Shown here piece after piece: positions 17,901-26,986 of a stretch of 64,000 nucleotides of DNA. The DNA is from CBDCYS01 sp965226185. Its GTDB lineage: Bacteria; Acidobacteriota; Terriglobia; Bryobacterales; UBA6623. The stretch spans positions 310,001-374,000 of the forward strand of contig CBDDCT010000005.1 of NCBI GenBank assembly GCA_965226185.1, given 5' to 3'. The notes below the pieces were generated by a model. That model ran no database searches and was not told where the DNA came from. It saw nothing but the letters and a program-made list of their open reading frames with translations. A program made the translations under genes and the position numbers. Positions within the stretch are counted from its first letter, which is position 1. Every line of letters begins with the position of its first letter.

Positions 17901-18588
17901 GAAGCGGTTCGGGATTGATCGACGCGCCCAGATCGACGCGGAAGTTTTGGATCGAGGGCTTCGAGTCCGGATTGACGATGGATCGGCCCAGAGCCTCTTC
18001 GGCGATTTCAAAGTAGGCCTCCATCAGCAATGGCGACAGTTGCAATGTCTCCGCGTCGTTTACGAATCCATCTTTGGAAACGCCATCTGGGGGAAGCGCA
18101 CCCGTCACGTTGTCGTCCAACAACAACAACTGGCGGATAGTGTTCCGATATTGAGATACCGTAAGACGTCGTATGATTCCGTTCTTCGGCGTCGGACGGG
18201 AGCGCGCCACGTGCAGCGCTTGCGTGATCCACTCGACCATCCGCTGACGTTCGGCGACAGCCGGTTGTGCTGCGCCTTTGGGCGGCATGGTGGCGTCGCC
18301 AATCCTTTTCCTGACCACTTCCCACAATGGAAGATGCCGATCATCGAGTGATCCGTCTAAGTGGTCGACGCGGACGCCCGAAATCATCGTGTCCAAGTTG
18401 TGGCATTGGATACAGTTTTTTTTCAAGAACGGCTGCACATGCTGCTCGAAGGATGCTTCGAGCGTAATTGGAGTGCCATCCGCCGCCAAGGCCTGCTTGG
18501 AACGCGTTGTCCACGCTACCCCCAACAGCAAAAGCAAAGCGAGTGAGCATGCGGCTCGAAGTCCGAACCGAGAAGTGCTTGAAGTCAT
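14950..18588 (-). CDS. DUF1592/DUF1588/DUF1585/DUF1587 cytochrome-like protein with LamG domain
   Basis: About 1212 residues from the ATG at 18588, which gives a clean signal peptide (ACSLALLLLLGVAW); the frame is open 20 residues further. Domains in order: planctomycete-type cytochrome c with NCIQCHN near residue 60 and a MPPKG distal region; DUF1587 (LTVSQYRNTIRQLLLLD); a LamG/concanavalin-like insertion at ~430-620 (DGDFTVAAWIHP, ETRLYVNGYPVAKGEIG); then DUF1595 (ATRAYRRPIT), DUF1592 (ALQVVLTSPQFLFLVE), DUF1588 (GCMQCHTKIDPWGVALEEFD, a second CxxCH) and DUF1585 at the end. Predicted extracytoplasmic. It probably forms a functional pair with the DUF1552 gene 32 bp downstream. The LamG module suggests glycan or protein binding. 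Confidence 0.9.
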   Translation of the reverse strand: MTSSTSRFGLRAACSLALLLLLGVAWTTRSKQALAADGTPITLEASFEQHVQPFLKKNCIQCHNLDTMISGVRVDHLDGSLDDRHLPLWEVVRKRIGDATMPPKGAAQPAVAERQRMVEWITQALHVARSRPTPKNGIIRRLTVSQYRNTIRQLLLLDDNVTGALPPDGVSKDGFVNDAETLQLSPLLMEAYFEIAEEALGRSIVNPDSKPSIQNFRVDLGASINPEPLPRKLILGANNLLLENQDYVVEQLTPSKAFSFEPLRMRTKYRFIEGYKGNATVRGWRDFDSIYHAVFACMRGSRGYPKGLPYSTVPEGLLLRPAIPSDEIFQSDGTYGPKANFKISLRELPDQGRFRVTVTAAKYNDGLLLDPGDPAQGADGADAVVSQHPTSRQSVTIQKAGIYQVDIHEATRSESPAADPSRLGEGLAGSWSFDRDATDNIEGHPRLVDSPFGTAVSLDGEYGSLTIPRSDAMNVADGDFTVAAWIHPKQLKRAGIVALGAYEYTQGWYLEMTGGKGGFQMETAGPDNDPNGAVTSPPGVIRADAWQHVAAVVRRNGETRLYVNGYPVAKGEIGPANLDNPEINLHLGSIPDAQQFRGELDEVRLYSRALDEAEVQALVEPGRQFAQPPPEKPQDVTLTLGSRQFSGALEQPAFLALRLEAGTLRVNAQHTGVKDLDRVVFTPLAAEHEASRRFVAFEKRLPRLGVHLGLRRDCGSTLAPVGAPQTVASDKLTRFVFEGAIRDFPSPDVEKDNVNYLAGIREIGVRSEYTDGRDMPRLLVRSVEFEGPLYDTWPQQSHQNIFVDSDRRYDAAAYAREIISKFATRAYRRPITNTEETGLMAVFRRSLDSGNGFQGSVKDALQVVLTSPQFLFLVEASSTPKPEPIDDRELASKLSYFLWNGPPDHTALKLADSGTLRKQLDSEVARMIEDPRFSQFVAEFTSQWLNLDKFDVLEPDRDQFPKLTRDTRNQLRREPVEFLQYLIRNNLPVRNLVQSDFVVANEVVANYYDLGHKTESGFEFVPIRHGRPELGGVLTQAAIMAGLSDGRESNPVKRGAWLARKIIAEPPDDPPPNVPDLEADTEGLSLRERLERHRSQPGCMQCHTKIDPWGVALEEFDAGGRLKKHPADARSTLPDSTEVSGINDLKRYLAQDRIDQVAFSVLKHLVTYANGRTLTYNELNHLKEDGLKLRAGDYRMRDMIRYVVNSNLFLEK

Positions 18589-19168
18589 GTTCTGCCGCGC
18601 TCGAAGGTTTCGCTCACACAGCGTTGTCCAGTTCGGCTTGATCAACAAATCCTATGTTACCCCGAAACTTCCCTGATGGCGATCGCGGCAGGTATAGCCT
18701 GGCCGAACTGGGCCTCCTCGCGTGTTGCCGCGACGATTGGCCGACTTCAAATTTGGAATTGCCTCCCGTCAACTGGCAGGCTCGACGGCTCGATCATGGC
18801 GGCTGGATCCTGTGTAACGTTAGGACCCGATTGGGAGCAACCCGGCGGGACAAGCTGCGAGTAAGGTCGACGATAGTGATGGCCGGGTTGCTTTGGATAA
18901 GGGCGTTTAAAGGAGGCCGCGCGCCGTGGCGCGTCCGCGTGCAACCGTTTGTTCGGCCGTTGCTTCCTGAGTTTCCAGGACCTCGCAAAGCCTGTCTTCG
19001 GCTTTCCCCCCCCAATGAGGAATCTCCTGCTTTCCTCGAGGGGAAAGTCCGTATGCACCAAGTGACTCTCTCTCAAACCAGCCGTACACGTCCCTGTACA
19101 AGATATCCCTGGCTTTCGGCTCTCGGAGAGTTTGGGCTACGCGTGAGGCTTTTGTCGGTCCGGCCTCC
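18589..19168. other. Intergenic region, no gene recognised
   Basis: About 580 bp between the divergent DUF1592 gene and the IS6 remnant. Several open frames cross it on both strands, but none has family resemblance or a good start site, and they conflict with one another. Confidence 0.5.
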
Positions 19169-19330
19169 GTTCCGAGTTGGACGTCATCATCTCAAGGCGA
19201 TCCATCATCGACTCCTGAGAGAGCGAGCTTTTACTGACTGGAAGAAGGTGACGTGTGTTTGCTGAAAGGGAGAAACCCCGGACGATTTTCCTGGGCAAAA
19301 CCGCCTTCGCGTTGTTAACTTGACAATGCC
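19169..19330 (+). mobile_element. 3' end fragment of an IS6-type element
   Basis: From GTTCCGAGTTGGACG onward the plus strand encodes the same C-terminus as the element at 13121-13558 (FRVGRHHLKAIHHRLLRER, then DWKKVTCVC and a stop at 19265). It ends with the terminal repeat GTTAACTTGACAATGCC at 19314-19330. The rest of the element is gone. It interrupts the beta-propeller gene on the other strand. Confidence 0.8.
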
Positions 19331-19750
19331 TTCGTGGGTCCTCTGATCGACTCCGAACCCGAAGTCATGCCGCCACAGTTCTTTGCCGCTATCACGATGG
19401 AAGCACATCGTAAGTAGCGACTTCACGCCGGCCTGTTCCAACTGCGTTGTGACGAACAGCCGGTCCCCGAAAATAACCGGGGAGTTGGTCCCCCAGCCCG
19501 GCAGCTCCACCGACCAACGGACATTGCTTGTCCGGCTCCACCGAGTAGGGAGACTCACTCCATCGGCGACCCCGTTGGCAGTTGGCCCTCTCCAACTGGG
19601 CCAAGTGGCCGCCCTGCTCGCGGCGTGCGCTGGGAGGCTGACCGCGGCGGGTAGAACGACGGCGCTGAGTGTGCCCAGTGCCGCTCGTCGATTGATCCGA
19701 TAATCGCTCCCAAAGCTGATGTTTCGCGGTACGGAAATGATTTTACTAGC
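19331..19750 (-). pseudogene. N-terminal fragment of a PQQ-like beta-propeller protein
   Basis: Reading the minus strand gives a twin-arginine leader (RINRRAALGTLSAVVLPAA), then WPSWRGPTANGV, NVRWSVELPGWGTNSPVIFG and GKELWRHDFGFGVDQRTHE. This is the standard opening of exported PQQ-binding-like propeller proteins. The reading is cut at 19331 exactly where the IS6 terminal repeat begins. No normal ATG/GTG/TTG start was found upstream in frame, so the 5' end may also be damaged. About 140 of an expected 400 or more residues remain. Confidence 0.7.
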
Positions 19751-19870
19751 ACAAGGACATCCGTTCTTAACGCGCCACTCCTCGGGACTTTGCAGCGGGT
19801 CAAATCGTAAATTGGCTGCGAGGACGATTCATTGAGCGAGCATACTTTGCGTGCGCCACGCCCTACCGCC

Positions 19871-20536
19871 TTAACGTTCGATCGCGATCGCCCGCACCGG
19901 CGCCCCGTCCGACCTCGGGATATTCAACGGTAACGCACAGATCTCGATCCGCGGTGCCTTCACTGCTCCGAGATTGCAGAGGTATTCGATCATCGGCGTA
20001 CCCTTACGGAGAATCACGTCATGCGATACGAATTCAGTGACCGCGGCCTTCCTGCCGTCCAACAGGTCGCGAATCGGCCGGTCTTGCGGGAAGTCGAATC
20101 CTACAACCGCAGGCTCTCGGCGGGCGAGCCACTCGCACGCCTCGCGCGTCAGATAGGGCGCTTCCGTCCAGAATTCCCGGCTCGTGAGCGGAAAGCGCTC
20201 GTCCCAGGAGGTCTTGAAGATCACCATGTCGTCCGTTCGAATGTGCTCACCGGCGTTGGCCACCATGTCGGCGGAGATCGCTGTATTCTCTGCAATGCCG
20301 CTCAAGTCCACGATTGCCGCATCACCGACCAACGACTCCAGCCGAAAGTCCGAGGTCGTCGGACCGTCTGGAAGCATGTGGCGTGGCGCATCGATGTGCG
20401 TGAATCCGTGTGTCGCGAAGCATAAGCGGGTAACCTGAAAATCGTTGCCACGCTCAAACGCTGCCGCCAACTCGCGCTCGACCTTCCAGCGGAAGTGATC
20501 TTCGATCGGGTAGGTTAAGTCGATAATCCGATGCAT
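19871..20536 (-). CDS. Cyclase family protein (kynurenine-formamidase-like metal hydrolase)
   Basis: 221 residues from the ATG at 20536, where the conserved opening MHRIIDLTYPI begins; an upstream in-frame start at 20557 adds seven residues. The metal motif HGFTHIDAPRHM matches the family HxxTHxDxPxH signature that binds Zn or Mn. Later landmarks are VIFKTSWDERF, GFDFPQDRP and the C-terminal RIEICALPLNIP. Family members hydrolyse N-formylkynurenine or other amides and lactones. The next gene, divergent by 95 bp, is a short-chain dehydrogenase, so a small catabolic locus is plausible. The substrate cannot be assigned. Confidence 0.85.
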   Translation of the reverse strand: MHRIIDLTYPIEDHFRWKVERELAAAFERGNDFQVTRLCFATHGFTHIDAPRHMLPDGPTTSDFRLESLVGDAAIVDLSGIAENTAISADMVANAGEHIRTDDMVIFKTSWDERFPLTSREFWTEAPYLTREACEWLARREPAVVGFDFPQDRPIRDLLDGRKAAVTEFVSHDVILRKGTPMIEYLCNLGAVKAPRIEICALPLNIPRSDGAPVRAIAIER

Positions 20537-20631
20537 GGACAACAAGCCTAGAGCCAATCGGCCCTTGACGCAAGCCGCCTCGAAAACCGATCACGGATGC
20601 AGTCTACTGGTACATAGGAGAACTTCAAACC

Positions 20632-21387
20632 ATGAACTCAGAACATCGAGTCGCCATCATCACCGGGGGTGCCGCGGGTATCGGTAGGGCTTGCGCGATG
20701 CGATTTGCGCGCGAAGGCTTTCACGTTGTGATAGGAGACATCTCGCCCGATGACGGCGCTCAAACGCTCGAGGCCCTCGAGAAAATCGGAGCCGGCCCAG
20801 TTTTCGAAATGGGAACGATCGCGGACGAGGCCTTCTGCGAACGTTTAGCCGGCGTTGCCATCGAAAAATGGGGGCGTGTTGATGTGCTCGTGGCCAATGC
20901 GGCGAAGCGCAACTTCTCCCGTCTGATCGACGCCTCCGAGCGCGAATGGGACGAGATGCTCGAAGTCAATCTCAAGGGCACCGCCTTCTCTTGTAAAGCG
21001 GTGCTGCCGCATATGGTTCGGCAACGCTCGGGCACGATCGTCCTTATCTCCTCCGTTCACTATCAAGCGGGCCGCAAAGAGATGCCGGTTTACGACGCCA
21101 CCAAGGCCGGTATCGTTTCGATGACAAAGAGCCTCGCCGTTGATCACGCGGCGGACGGGATCCGCGTCAACGCCATCTGCCCCGGCCTCACCATTACCGA
21201 CTTCCACATCCGAAAGGCGATTCGAGAGGGACGCTCTGTCGACGAGCTGAAGCAAACAAGGGTCGGCGCCCTGGAGAGGCCGGCCGACCCGTCCGAGATC
21301 GCCGCGGCGGTCTACTTCATGGCGAGCGACGAGGCGTCATTCATTACCGGGCAAGCGCTGATGGTCGATGGCGGCTCTTCGATCTGA
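20632..21387 (+). CDS. Short-chain dehydrogenase/reductase (SDR, FabG-like)
   Basis: 251 residues, ATG start after AGGAGAAC. The cofactor motif TGGAAGIGRA is at residues ~11-20, NA-type segment LVANAAKR near 87, catalytic Ser in LISSVHY near 139, and the YxxxK pair in YDATKAG near 155. The C-terminus ends with ITGQALMVDGGSSI, typical of classical SDRs. Asp (GDIS) after the second beta strand favours NAD over NADP. It is divergently arranged with the cyclase-family gene. Precise oxidoreductase activity cannot be given. Confidence 0.9.
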   Translation: MNSEHRVAIITGGAAGIGRACAMRFAREGFHVVIGDISPDDGAQTLEALEKIGAGPVFEMGTIADEAFCERLAGVAIEKWGRVDVLVANAAKRNFSRLIDASEREWDEMLEVNLKGTAFSCKAVLPHMVRQRSGTIVLISSVHYQAGRKEMPVYDATKAGIVSMTKSLAVDHAADGIRVNAICPGLTITDFHIRKAIREGRSVDELKQTRVGALERPADPSEIAAAVYFMASDEASFITGQALMVDGGSSI

Positions 21388-22553
21388 CTCGCCAAGCCGT
21401 TGTGTGTAGTCAAAACCGGATCCGGGTAGGCGAGATTCGTCCTGCAAGGCCTCCAAGGCGACAACCCGCGGACTTTGGAGATCCACTCGATCCTGCAAGC
21501 TCAGAGATGGTCCGGACGAGCGTCGAGTTCGGCAAGGATTTTGGGGATGCGGTGACCTAACATCTCCGGGTCTGCACTCTGATCCGAAAGATCTGTCATC
21601 CGCCCTACGCTGTTTCCAATGCCGTCGCTGGCAGCGACGAAGACGACCTGCGAATGTCCTACGCTGCTTCGCGCCAGGAGTAGCGATGATGCAGACCGCC
21701 GAAGCGCGGGCTGGAGATTACTGTCGCCTCGGGACACGGCTTTTTCTCTATTGGCCGGCGCTGCGGGGTGTCTTTGTCGAGCGCGTCGTAAATGCGGGCT
21801 TGCTCAAAGTAGGCAACGTATTCCCGGACCAGCCGAGCAAGTGCCTTTCGTTGAGCGGGATCACGTGATCGAGCAACTCGCGTCGACAACTTCCCACCCA
21901 GCGCTCGGCGATGCCATTTTGCCAGGGCGATGCGATGCTCGTTCGCTTGGGTTTCAGACCCGTCGCCTTGAGGAAGTCGACGACGTCGGCATTGAACTTT
22001 GCGTCACGATCCAAGATGACGTAGCGGTAGGGATTCGCTTCGGGAAACGTTTCGCGTAGTTGTTCCAGAGCCGCGGACCCCACACGCAACTCCCTACTAA
22101 AAAACAACTTGGGACCCGATCGAGTTTTTGGACACTTCGCGATTGCGCGTGCGGGAAATTTTACACGGTTGCTCTTTTAATCTTGGAAAATCGACACGTC
22201 AAAAACTTCCGTAACTTCTTTGGGATCGCCGCGGAATACTGACGGTTGAAAAGAGCATAGCGATCGAGACGGGGACAAGAGGCCGTAGCCGCTCCGTTGC
22301 TTGGAAGACCATAGACAGTATTCATGGGCATTCCCGGAGGGCTTCACGCGGCGGGGCGCTCGATATTCGAACTCAAGGAGGGGCCTGAATAGCTGCTGGC
22401 CCGGTAGTTCGATCCGGTCTCCTGATCTGTTTGGCACACCACTTGCTAATCAGTAACCGAAAAGCGCCGAACCCTTGAGATGAATTAATGCCGGAACTCG
22501 GAGGAATAACCACATTCGCTTCAATTGCCGATCGCGTACTCTGAGGAAGCACG
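21388..22553. other. 1.17-kb gap holding a transposase remnant
   Basis: Only the integrase-core fragment at 21659-22107 was recognised. A minus-strand frame at 21501-21640 (VVFVAASDGIGNSVG) looks protein-like but could not be placed in a family. The segment 22108-22553 contains no gene; its last bases form the leader of the propeller operon, with GAGGAAG before the ATG at 22554. Confidence 0.5.
21659..22107 (-). pseudogene. Integrase-core (rve) transposase remnant, IS481/orphan type
   Basis: The minus strand encodes LRETFPEANPYRYVILDRDAKF, SPWQNGIAERWVGSCRRE (Glu of the DDE triad) and LLDHVIPLNERHL. The family continuation ARLVREYVAYFEQARIYDALDKDTPQ appears only after a one-base frame change near 21841. 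The N-terminal third is missing. Both truncation and frameshift make it non-functional. Confidence 0.75.
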
Positions 22554-24593
22554 ATGCGAAATAGACAACTCTCGTCGAGGCTGATGATAGGGGTTGCCGT
22601 GACCGGCGCGGCGGTGGCGGCTGGGTTTGCCGGTTATGTTTTCTGGGATGCCTCGAGCGCCGTAGGTGACTCGCAAGTCCAAGTCTCCGCCGAGTCACTG
22701 ATCCCGTTCATCACGCAACCGGCCGCGGGATCGAACTCGGCCGGCTTCGAATGGATCAACGCCCCTTCGTCCCACACGGATTCAGCCTTGTTCGCGGGGC
22801 GAATTTATCTGGCCGGCCCAACGGGCATTGTGCGGTTGGGGTTGGTTGGAAAGGCGGAGACGGAATACCGCGTCGGCCTCGAGCTTCCGGCGGCCCCTCC
22901 GGTAAGTATCGCCAGCGGAGTTTCCACCGAAGGCGCGGGGCTTTCCCTTTACGTCGCCACGGCGGGAGAGGGTTTGCTGATACTGAGCGACAATTCCCTC
23001 GACTTGGAAGCTCCAGATAGAGATTCCGCGCCAGCCGGGCCGGGCGGCCCCGGCCGGAAACTTGAGAACTACGCGAACGGCCCGCCTTTCCGGCAGGTGC
23101 GGGCCGAGGAGGCTCGGTATCGTGACCTGACGGCGGTTTTGCCGCTGAGCACGGGCCGTGTGTTGCTCGGTTCGCGGACGAAGGGCGTACTGGTCTACGA
23201 CGGGGCAACCATGAGCGTTCTGCACCCATCGCTGGCCGGCCTGCACGTCACGGCACTGGCCGGCGATGAATCCAGCCTCTGGGTGGGGACCCTCGGCAGC
23301 GGTGTATTGCACTGGCACGGCGGGCGGCTCGAGCGCTTCAGCGAAGCGGAGGGGCTGCCGGACCCGCAAGTTCTCACAATCGCTGTCAACGGAGCGGCGG
23401 CTTATGTGGGCACGCCGCTCGGCGTTGCGGCATTTCGAAATGGCCGGTTCGAGCGGGTTATCGCTGAAGGGCTATTCTCGACCGCTCTGCTGGCGGGGGA
23501 GCAAACGCTGTCGGTTGGGACGCTGGACGAAGGAATCTTCGAGGTCCCCGTTGAAGCAACTCGATCCCGGGCGCGGAGATTGAGCCGGGAGACTTCCCGG
23601 CAGCCACTCTTCAGCCGCGTCGACAAGCTCTTTGAGCTGAACAGCACCCGCTATGCGCTGGCGGACGGCGCACTCTACACCAGCCAAGCAAGGGAATCCG
23701 GATGGACGAAAGCTTCAGCAACAGACGCTTCGGCGCTCAGCGATGCGAACATCTCCGCGCTGGCCGCGGACTCATCCGGCAAGCTGTGGGTCGGCTACTT
23801 TGACCGCGGGCTGGATATCCTCGCCCCGTCCGGAGAGCTGCTGCGCCACATCGAAGACGAGCACGTCTTCTGCGTCAATCGAATTGTTCACGATCCGAGC
23901 CGGGGGCTGACCGCGGTGGCTACGGCCAACGGGTTGGTGATGTTCGACGGCAGCGGCCGCATCCAGCAGGTCCTCGAACGGCGCGACGGTCTCATCGCCA
24001 GCCACGTCACCGACGTGGCCATCGGTCCCGAGGGAATGACGGTTGCCACGCCGGCCGGGCTGACGTTCCTTGACAGCGGCGGAATCCGCAGCCTCTACGC
24101 CTTCCACGGGCTGGTGAACAACCACGTTTACACGATTGCCGCGGCCGGTCGGACGCTGCTGGCCGGGACCCTCGGAGGACTCTCTGTTCTTGACGCGGGA
24201 GTCGTCAAGGCCAGCTACAGCACGGCCAACTCGGAGTTGAAACACAACTGGATCACCGCCGTTGTTCCTTTTGGCCAGGAGTGGATGGTGGGCACTTACG
24301 GGGCGGGCATTGTGAAGCTCGATATGTCGGGCCGCTTGGAGACGTTTCCCGAGGCGAGCGGGCGCTTTGAGGTCAATCCCAATGCCATGCTGGCCAGCGG
24401 CACGCGGATCTACGCCGGGACGCTCGACCGCGGTCTTTACGTCTACGAGCGGCCGTCCAAGAGCTGGAGCTCACTCATCGAAGGTTTACCGTCTCGGAGC
24501 GTCACGGCTCTCGCGGTCGCGGGTGATTACCTGTATGTAGGGACCAACAACGGGCTGGTGCGCATTCGCGAGCAGGAGTTGAAGCTGCGGTGA
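22554..24593 (+). CDS. Membrane-anchored beta-propeller (Reg_prop-like repeats)
   Basis: 679 residues, ATG with a good GAGGAAG site. A signal-anchor helix (LMIGVAVTGAAVAAGFAGY) is followed by at least seven propeller blades marked by repeats such as LWVGTLGSGVLHW, AYVGTPLGVAAF, LSVGTLDEGIFEV, LWVGYFDRGLDIL, WMVGTYGAGIVKLD, IYAGTLDRGLYVYE and LYVGTNNGLVRI. These resemble the sensor propellers of hybrid two-component systems. Here, however, no kinase or DNA-binding domain follows, so the protein is a stand-alone periplasmic propeller. It opens the 14.5-kb operon and overlaps the next gene by four bases (GTGA). A ligand- or partner-sensing role is inferred. Confidence 0.8.
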   Translation: MRNRQLSSRLMIGVAVTGAAVAAGFAGYVFWDASSAVGDSQVQVSAESLIPFITQPAAGSNSAGFEWINAPSSHTDSALFAGRIYLAGPTGIVRLGLVGKAETEYRVGLELPAAPPVSIASGVSTEGAGLSLYVATAGEGLLILSDNSLDLEAPDRDSAPAGPGGPGRKLENYANGPPFRQVRAEEARYRDLTAVLPLSTGRVLLGSRTKGVLVYDGATMSVLHPSLAGLHVTALAGDESSLWVGTLGSGVLHWHGGRLERFSEAEGLPDPQVLTIAVNGAAAYVGTPLGVAAFRNGRFERVIAEGLFSTALLAGEQTLSVGTLDEGIFEVPVEATRSRARRLSRETSRQPLFSRVDKLFELNSTRYALADGALYTSQARESGWTKASATDASALSDANISALAADSSGKLWVGYFDRGLDILAPSGELLRHIEDEHVFCVNRIVHDPSRGLTAVATANGLVMFDGSGRIQQVLERRDGLIASHVTDVAIGPEGMTVATPAGLTFLDSGGIRSLYAFHGLVNNHVYTIAAAGRTLLAGTLGGLSVLDAGVVKASYSTANSELKHNWITAVVPFGQEWMVGTYGAGIVKLDMSGRLETFPEASGRFEVNPNAMLASGTRIYAGTLDRGLYVYERPSKSWSSLIEGLPSRSVTALAVAGDYLYVGTNNGLVRIREQELKLR

Positions 24594-26986
24594 AAGGCTG
24601 GATCCAATTGCTATTGGCGGCGGGGCTGGGAGCCTCTCCGGCATTTGCCGACGCCGGCATCCTGATCCCTTCGACGGGGCCGCAACCGGATCCGAAAGTC
24701 CTTTCCATTGAGGAAATGTCGATTGACATTCGAATCGACAACGGAGTTGCGAAGGTTGCGATTCGGCAGATCTTCGCCAGCCACGTCGATCGGGTACTCG
24801 AAGGCAACTGGATATTCGCGCTGCCGGATCGGGCGACGGTCTCCGATTTCGCGGTTTGGGACGGAGTGACCCGTATCCCCGGAATCATCCTCGAGCGCCG
24901 GCGAGCGGAGGAAATCTACCAAAGTCTGCGTGTGCAGATGATCGACCCAGGCCTGTTGCAGCAAGGGCAGGCCGGCGAGGCGCGGCGCACGGCTGTCTTC
25001 AGCGCCCGCGTGACGCCGATCCCGGCTTACGGCTTCAAGCGCATCGAGATCGAATATCACGAGCGGATTCCGGTCGAAAACTTGCAGTCGTATTTCGCGA
25101 TTCCGCTTCGGCCCGACGCCTACCAGGCCCAGACCGCCGCGAAACTTCAGATTCGGCTGGAGCTTTTGTCCAAGCATCCGATCCGAAACTTTGAAGTTGT
25201 CGGGACGGCCTATCCGTTGGAAGTGACCGAGCGAACTCCCAACCAAGTCCGCGCCCGATTCGACGGTGCCGGAGTGAACTTTGCCGAGGATCTGGCCGTG
25301 CGTTATGACCTCGATGCTTCCGGCGGCGACTCTCTCGAAATCTTGACCTATCGCAATCCCAAGCCCGCGGCGCCGAATCCGACCACCGTTTACCCCGAAC
25401 CCGAACAGCCCGAGCCTGGATTCTTCCAAGCTTCGGCCTTGCTGACCAAGCCTGGGTCGGAACTGCGACCCCCCGCTGACGGCGTGGGACCGCCAGCTCC
25501 GGCCGACAGCCGTGCTCCGCGCACGATGGTCTTGCTGTTCGACACGTCGCTATCGATGCAGTGGGAGAAACTCGAACGCAGCTACCAGGCCCTCGAAACT
25601 CTGCTGCACAGCCTGGGTCCCGCCGACCGCTTCAACCTTTTGCTGTTCAGCACCGAAGTGTCTCCTTTCTCTGAGACGCCGGTTCCGGCGGATCGGGCAA
25701 ACATTCAGAAAGCGCTCAATTTCGTGAGAGCCAGCCGTCTGCGCGGCGGGACCAATTTGCAGCAGGCACTCGCCGATTCGCTGCGGCAAGCCGCGGCGGG
25801 CGATGGCGAACGCTACGTCGTCTTGCTGGGCGATGGCGGCGCCACGCGGGGCACGATCCATACCGGCCGCTTGGCCGAATGGTACGAGTCCCAAATCGAG
25901 GCGATACCCGTCGAGCGGCGTCCGCGGACTTACGTCTTCGGGGTCGGTGACGATGCCAACCTGCGTCTGCTGAGAATGCTCGGAGGCGCCGACGGGGTGG
26001 TCGAGTGGGTGCGCTCCACCGAACCCATTGAATTCAAGCTGAATGCTTTCGTCTCGAAGATCGGCCGCCGCCCGATCGCTGATCTGCGGCTGACCGCGGC
26101 TCCCGAGCCGGTCTTCGATTTCATCTATCCGCTAGAAGCCAACTGGTTCGCTGGATCGGTCGCGTCTTGGGTCGGACGTTACCTGAGGCCGGGAACCGAA
26201 GCGCGCTTCCAAGTCAGCGGAGTGCGCGACGGCGAACCGCTTGAGATGCAAGCGTCGGCGGCTCTGCCCGAGCAAGACACCACCCACGAGCATCTGCCTA
26301 GAACTTGGGCCCGCGCGAGGGTTGACGCCCTGCTCGAGAAAATCGAGCGCGACGGCGAAGACCAGGCGACCATCGACGAAATCATTCGGCTGGCGAGGAA
26401 GTACAAATTCGTTACACCCTACACGTCGTTTCTGGCCGCCCCCCGCTCGCTGCTGCGGCCTCGCGCGATTCGTCCCGGTGACCCGGTGCTGCGCGTTCGG
26501 ACCGACGAATCGGTCGTTTCCGTAACGGCATTGTTTCCGTTCGGGTTGATCAAGAAACTCAAATACCTCGGGGGTGAAGATATTTGGCAAACCCGCTTCC
26601 TGGCGCCCGTCAGCATGGAAGACGGCGAACATGAAGTGCGCCTGATCATGCGCGACCGCCAAGGCCGCGCGTTCCGGGAAAAGAAGAGCTTCGTCATCAC
26701 CAGCAAGCCGCCCACCGTGCGGGTTCATCTTGAAAAGAAACTCTATCGCCAGGGCGAGGCTGTCGAACTGCGGGTCAGCGCGAGTCGAACCACGCGCACG
26801 CTGGTGGCGCGCATGTATGGTGTCGCGCCGGTCCACCTTCGATGGAATCCCGCCGCACGCTACAACACAGGCGAATTTGTCATTCCCGCCGACTTGCCAG
26901 CCGGACAGTATCCACTGACAGTGACCGCGGAAGACTTTGCCCATAACATCGGAACCGGGGAGGTGACTCTTGAAGTGGTTCCGTAG
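24590..26986 (+). CDS. VIT domain - von Willebrand factor A domain secreted protein
   Basis: 798 residues, GTG start overlapping the preceding stop. Signal peptide WIQLLLAAGLGASPAFADA. The VIT (vault/inter-alpha-trypsin) domain covers ~40-175, with VAKVAIRQIFASHVDRVLEG and the RAEEIYQSL helix. The vWA domain starts near 310 with an intact MIDAS start DTSLS (~317) followed by GGTNLQQAL. A further beta-rich region resembling Ig-like folds lies at 620-798. VIT-vWA proteins bind partners in a metal-dependent way. In Gram-negative bacteria they sometimes accompany marine-type sortase or envelope systems, but no sortase gene is here. It overlaps the next gene by 17 bases. Confidence 0.87.
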   Translation: MKGWIQLLLAAGLGASPAFADAGILIPSTGPQPDPKVLSIEEMSIDIRIDNGVAKVAIRQIFASHVDRVLEGNWIFALPDRATVSDFAVWDGVTRIPGIILERRRAEEIYQSLRVQMIDPGLLQQGQAGEARRTAVFSARVTPIPAYGFKRIEIEYHERIPVENLQSYFAIPLRPDAYQAQTAAKLQIRLELLSKHPIRNFEVVGTAYPLEVTERTPNQVRARFDGAGVNFAEDLAVRYDLDASGGDSLEILTYRNPKPAAPNPTTVYPEPEQPEPGFFQASALLTKPGSELRPPADGVGPPAPADSRAPRTMVLLFDTSLSMQWEKLERSYQALETLLHSLGPADRFNLLLFSTEVSPFSETPVPADRANIQKALNFVRASRLRGGTNLQQALADSLRQAAAGDGERYVVLLGDGGATRGTIHTGRLAEWYESQIEAIPVERRPRTYVFGVGDDANLRLLRMLGGADGVVEWVRSTEPIEFKLNAFVSKIGRRPIADLRLTAAPEPVFDFIYPLEANWFAGSVASWVGRYLRPGTEARFQVSGVRDGEPLEMQASAALPEQDTTHEHLPRTWARARVDALLEKIERDGEDQATIDEIIRLARKYKFVTPYTSFLAAPRSLLRPRAIRPGDPVLRVRTDESVVSVTALFPFGLIKKLKYLGGEDIWQTRFLAPVSMEDGEHEVRLIMRDRQGRAFREKKSFVITSKPPTVRVHLEKKLYRQGEAVELRVSASRTTRTLVARMYGVAPVHLRWNPAARYNTGEFVIPADLPAGQYPLTVTAEDFAHNIGTGEVTLEVVP

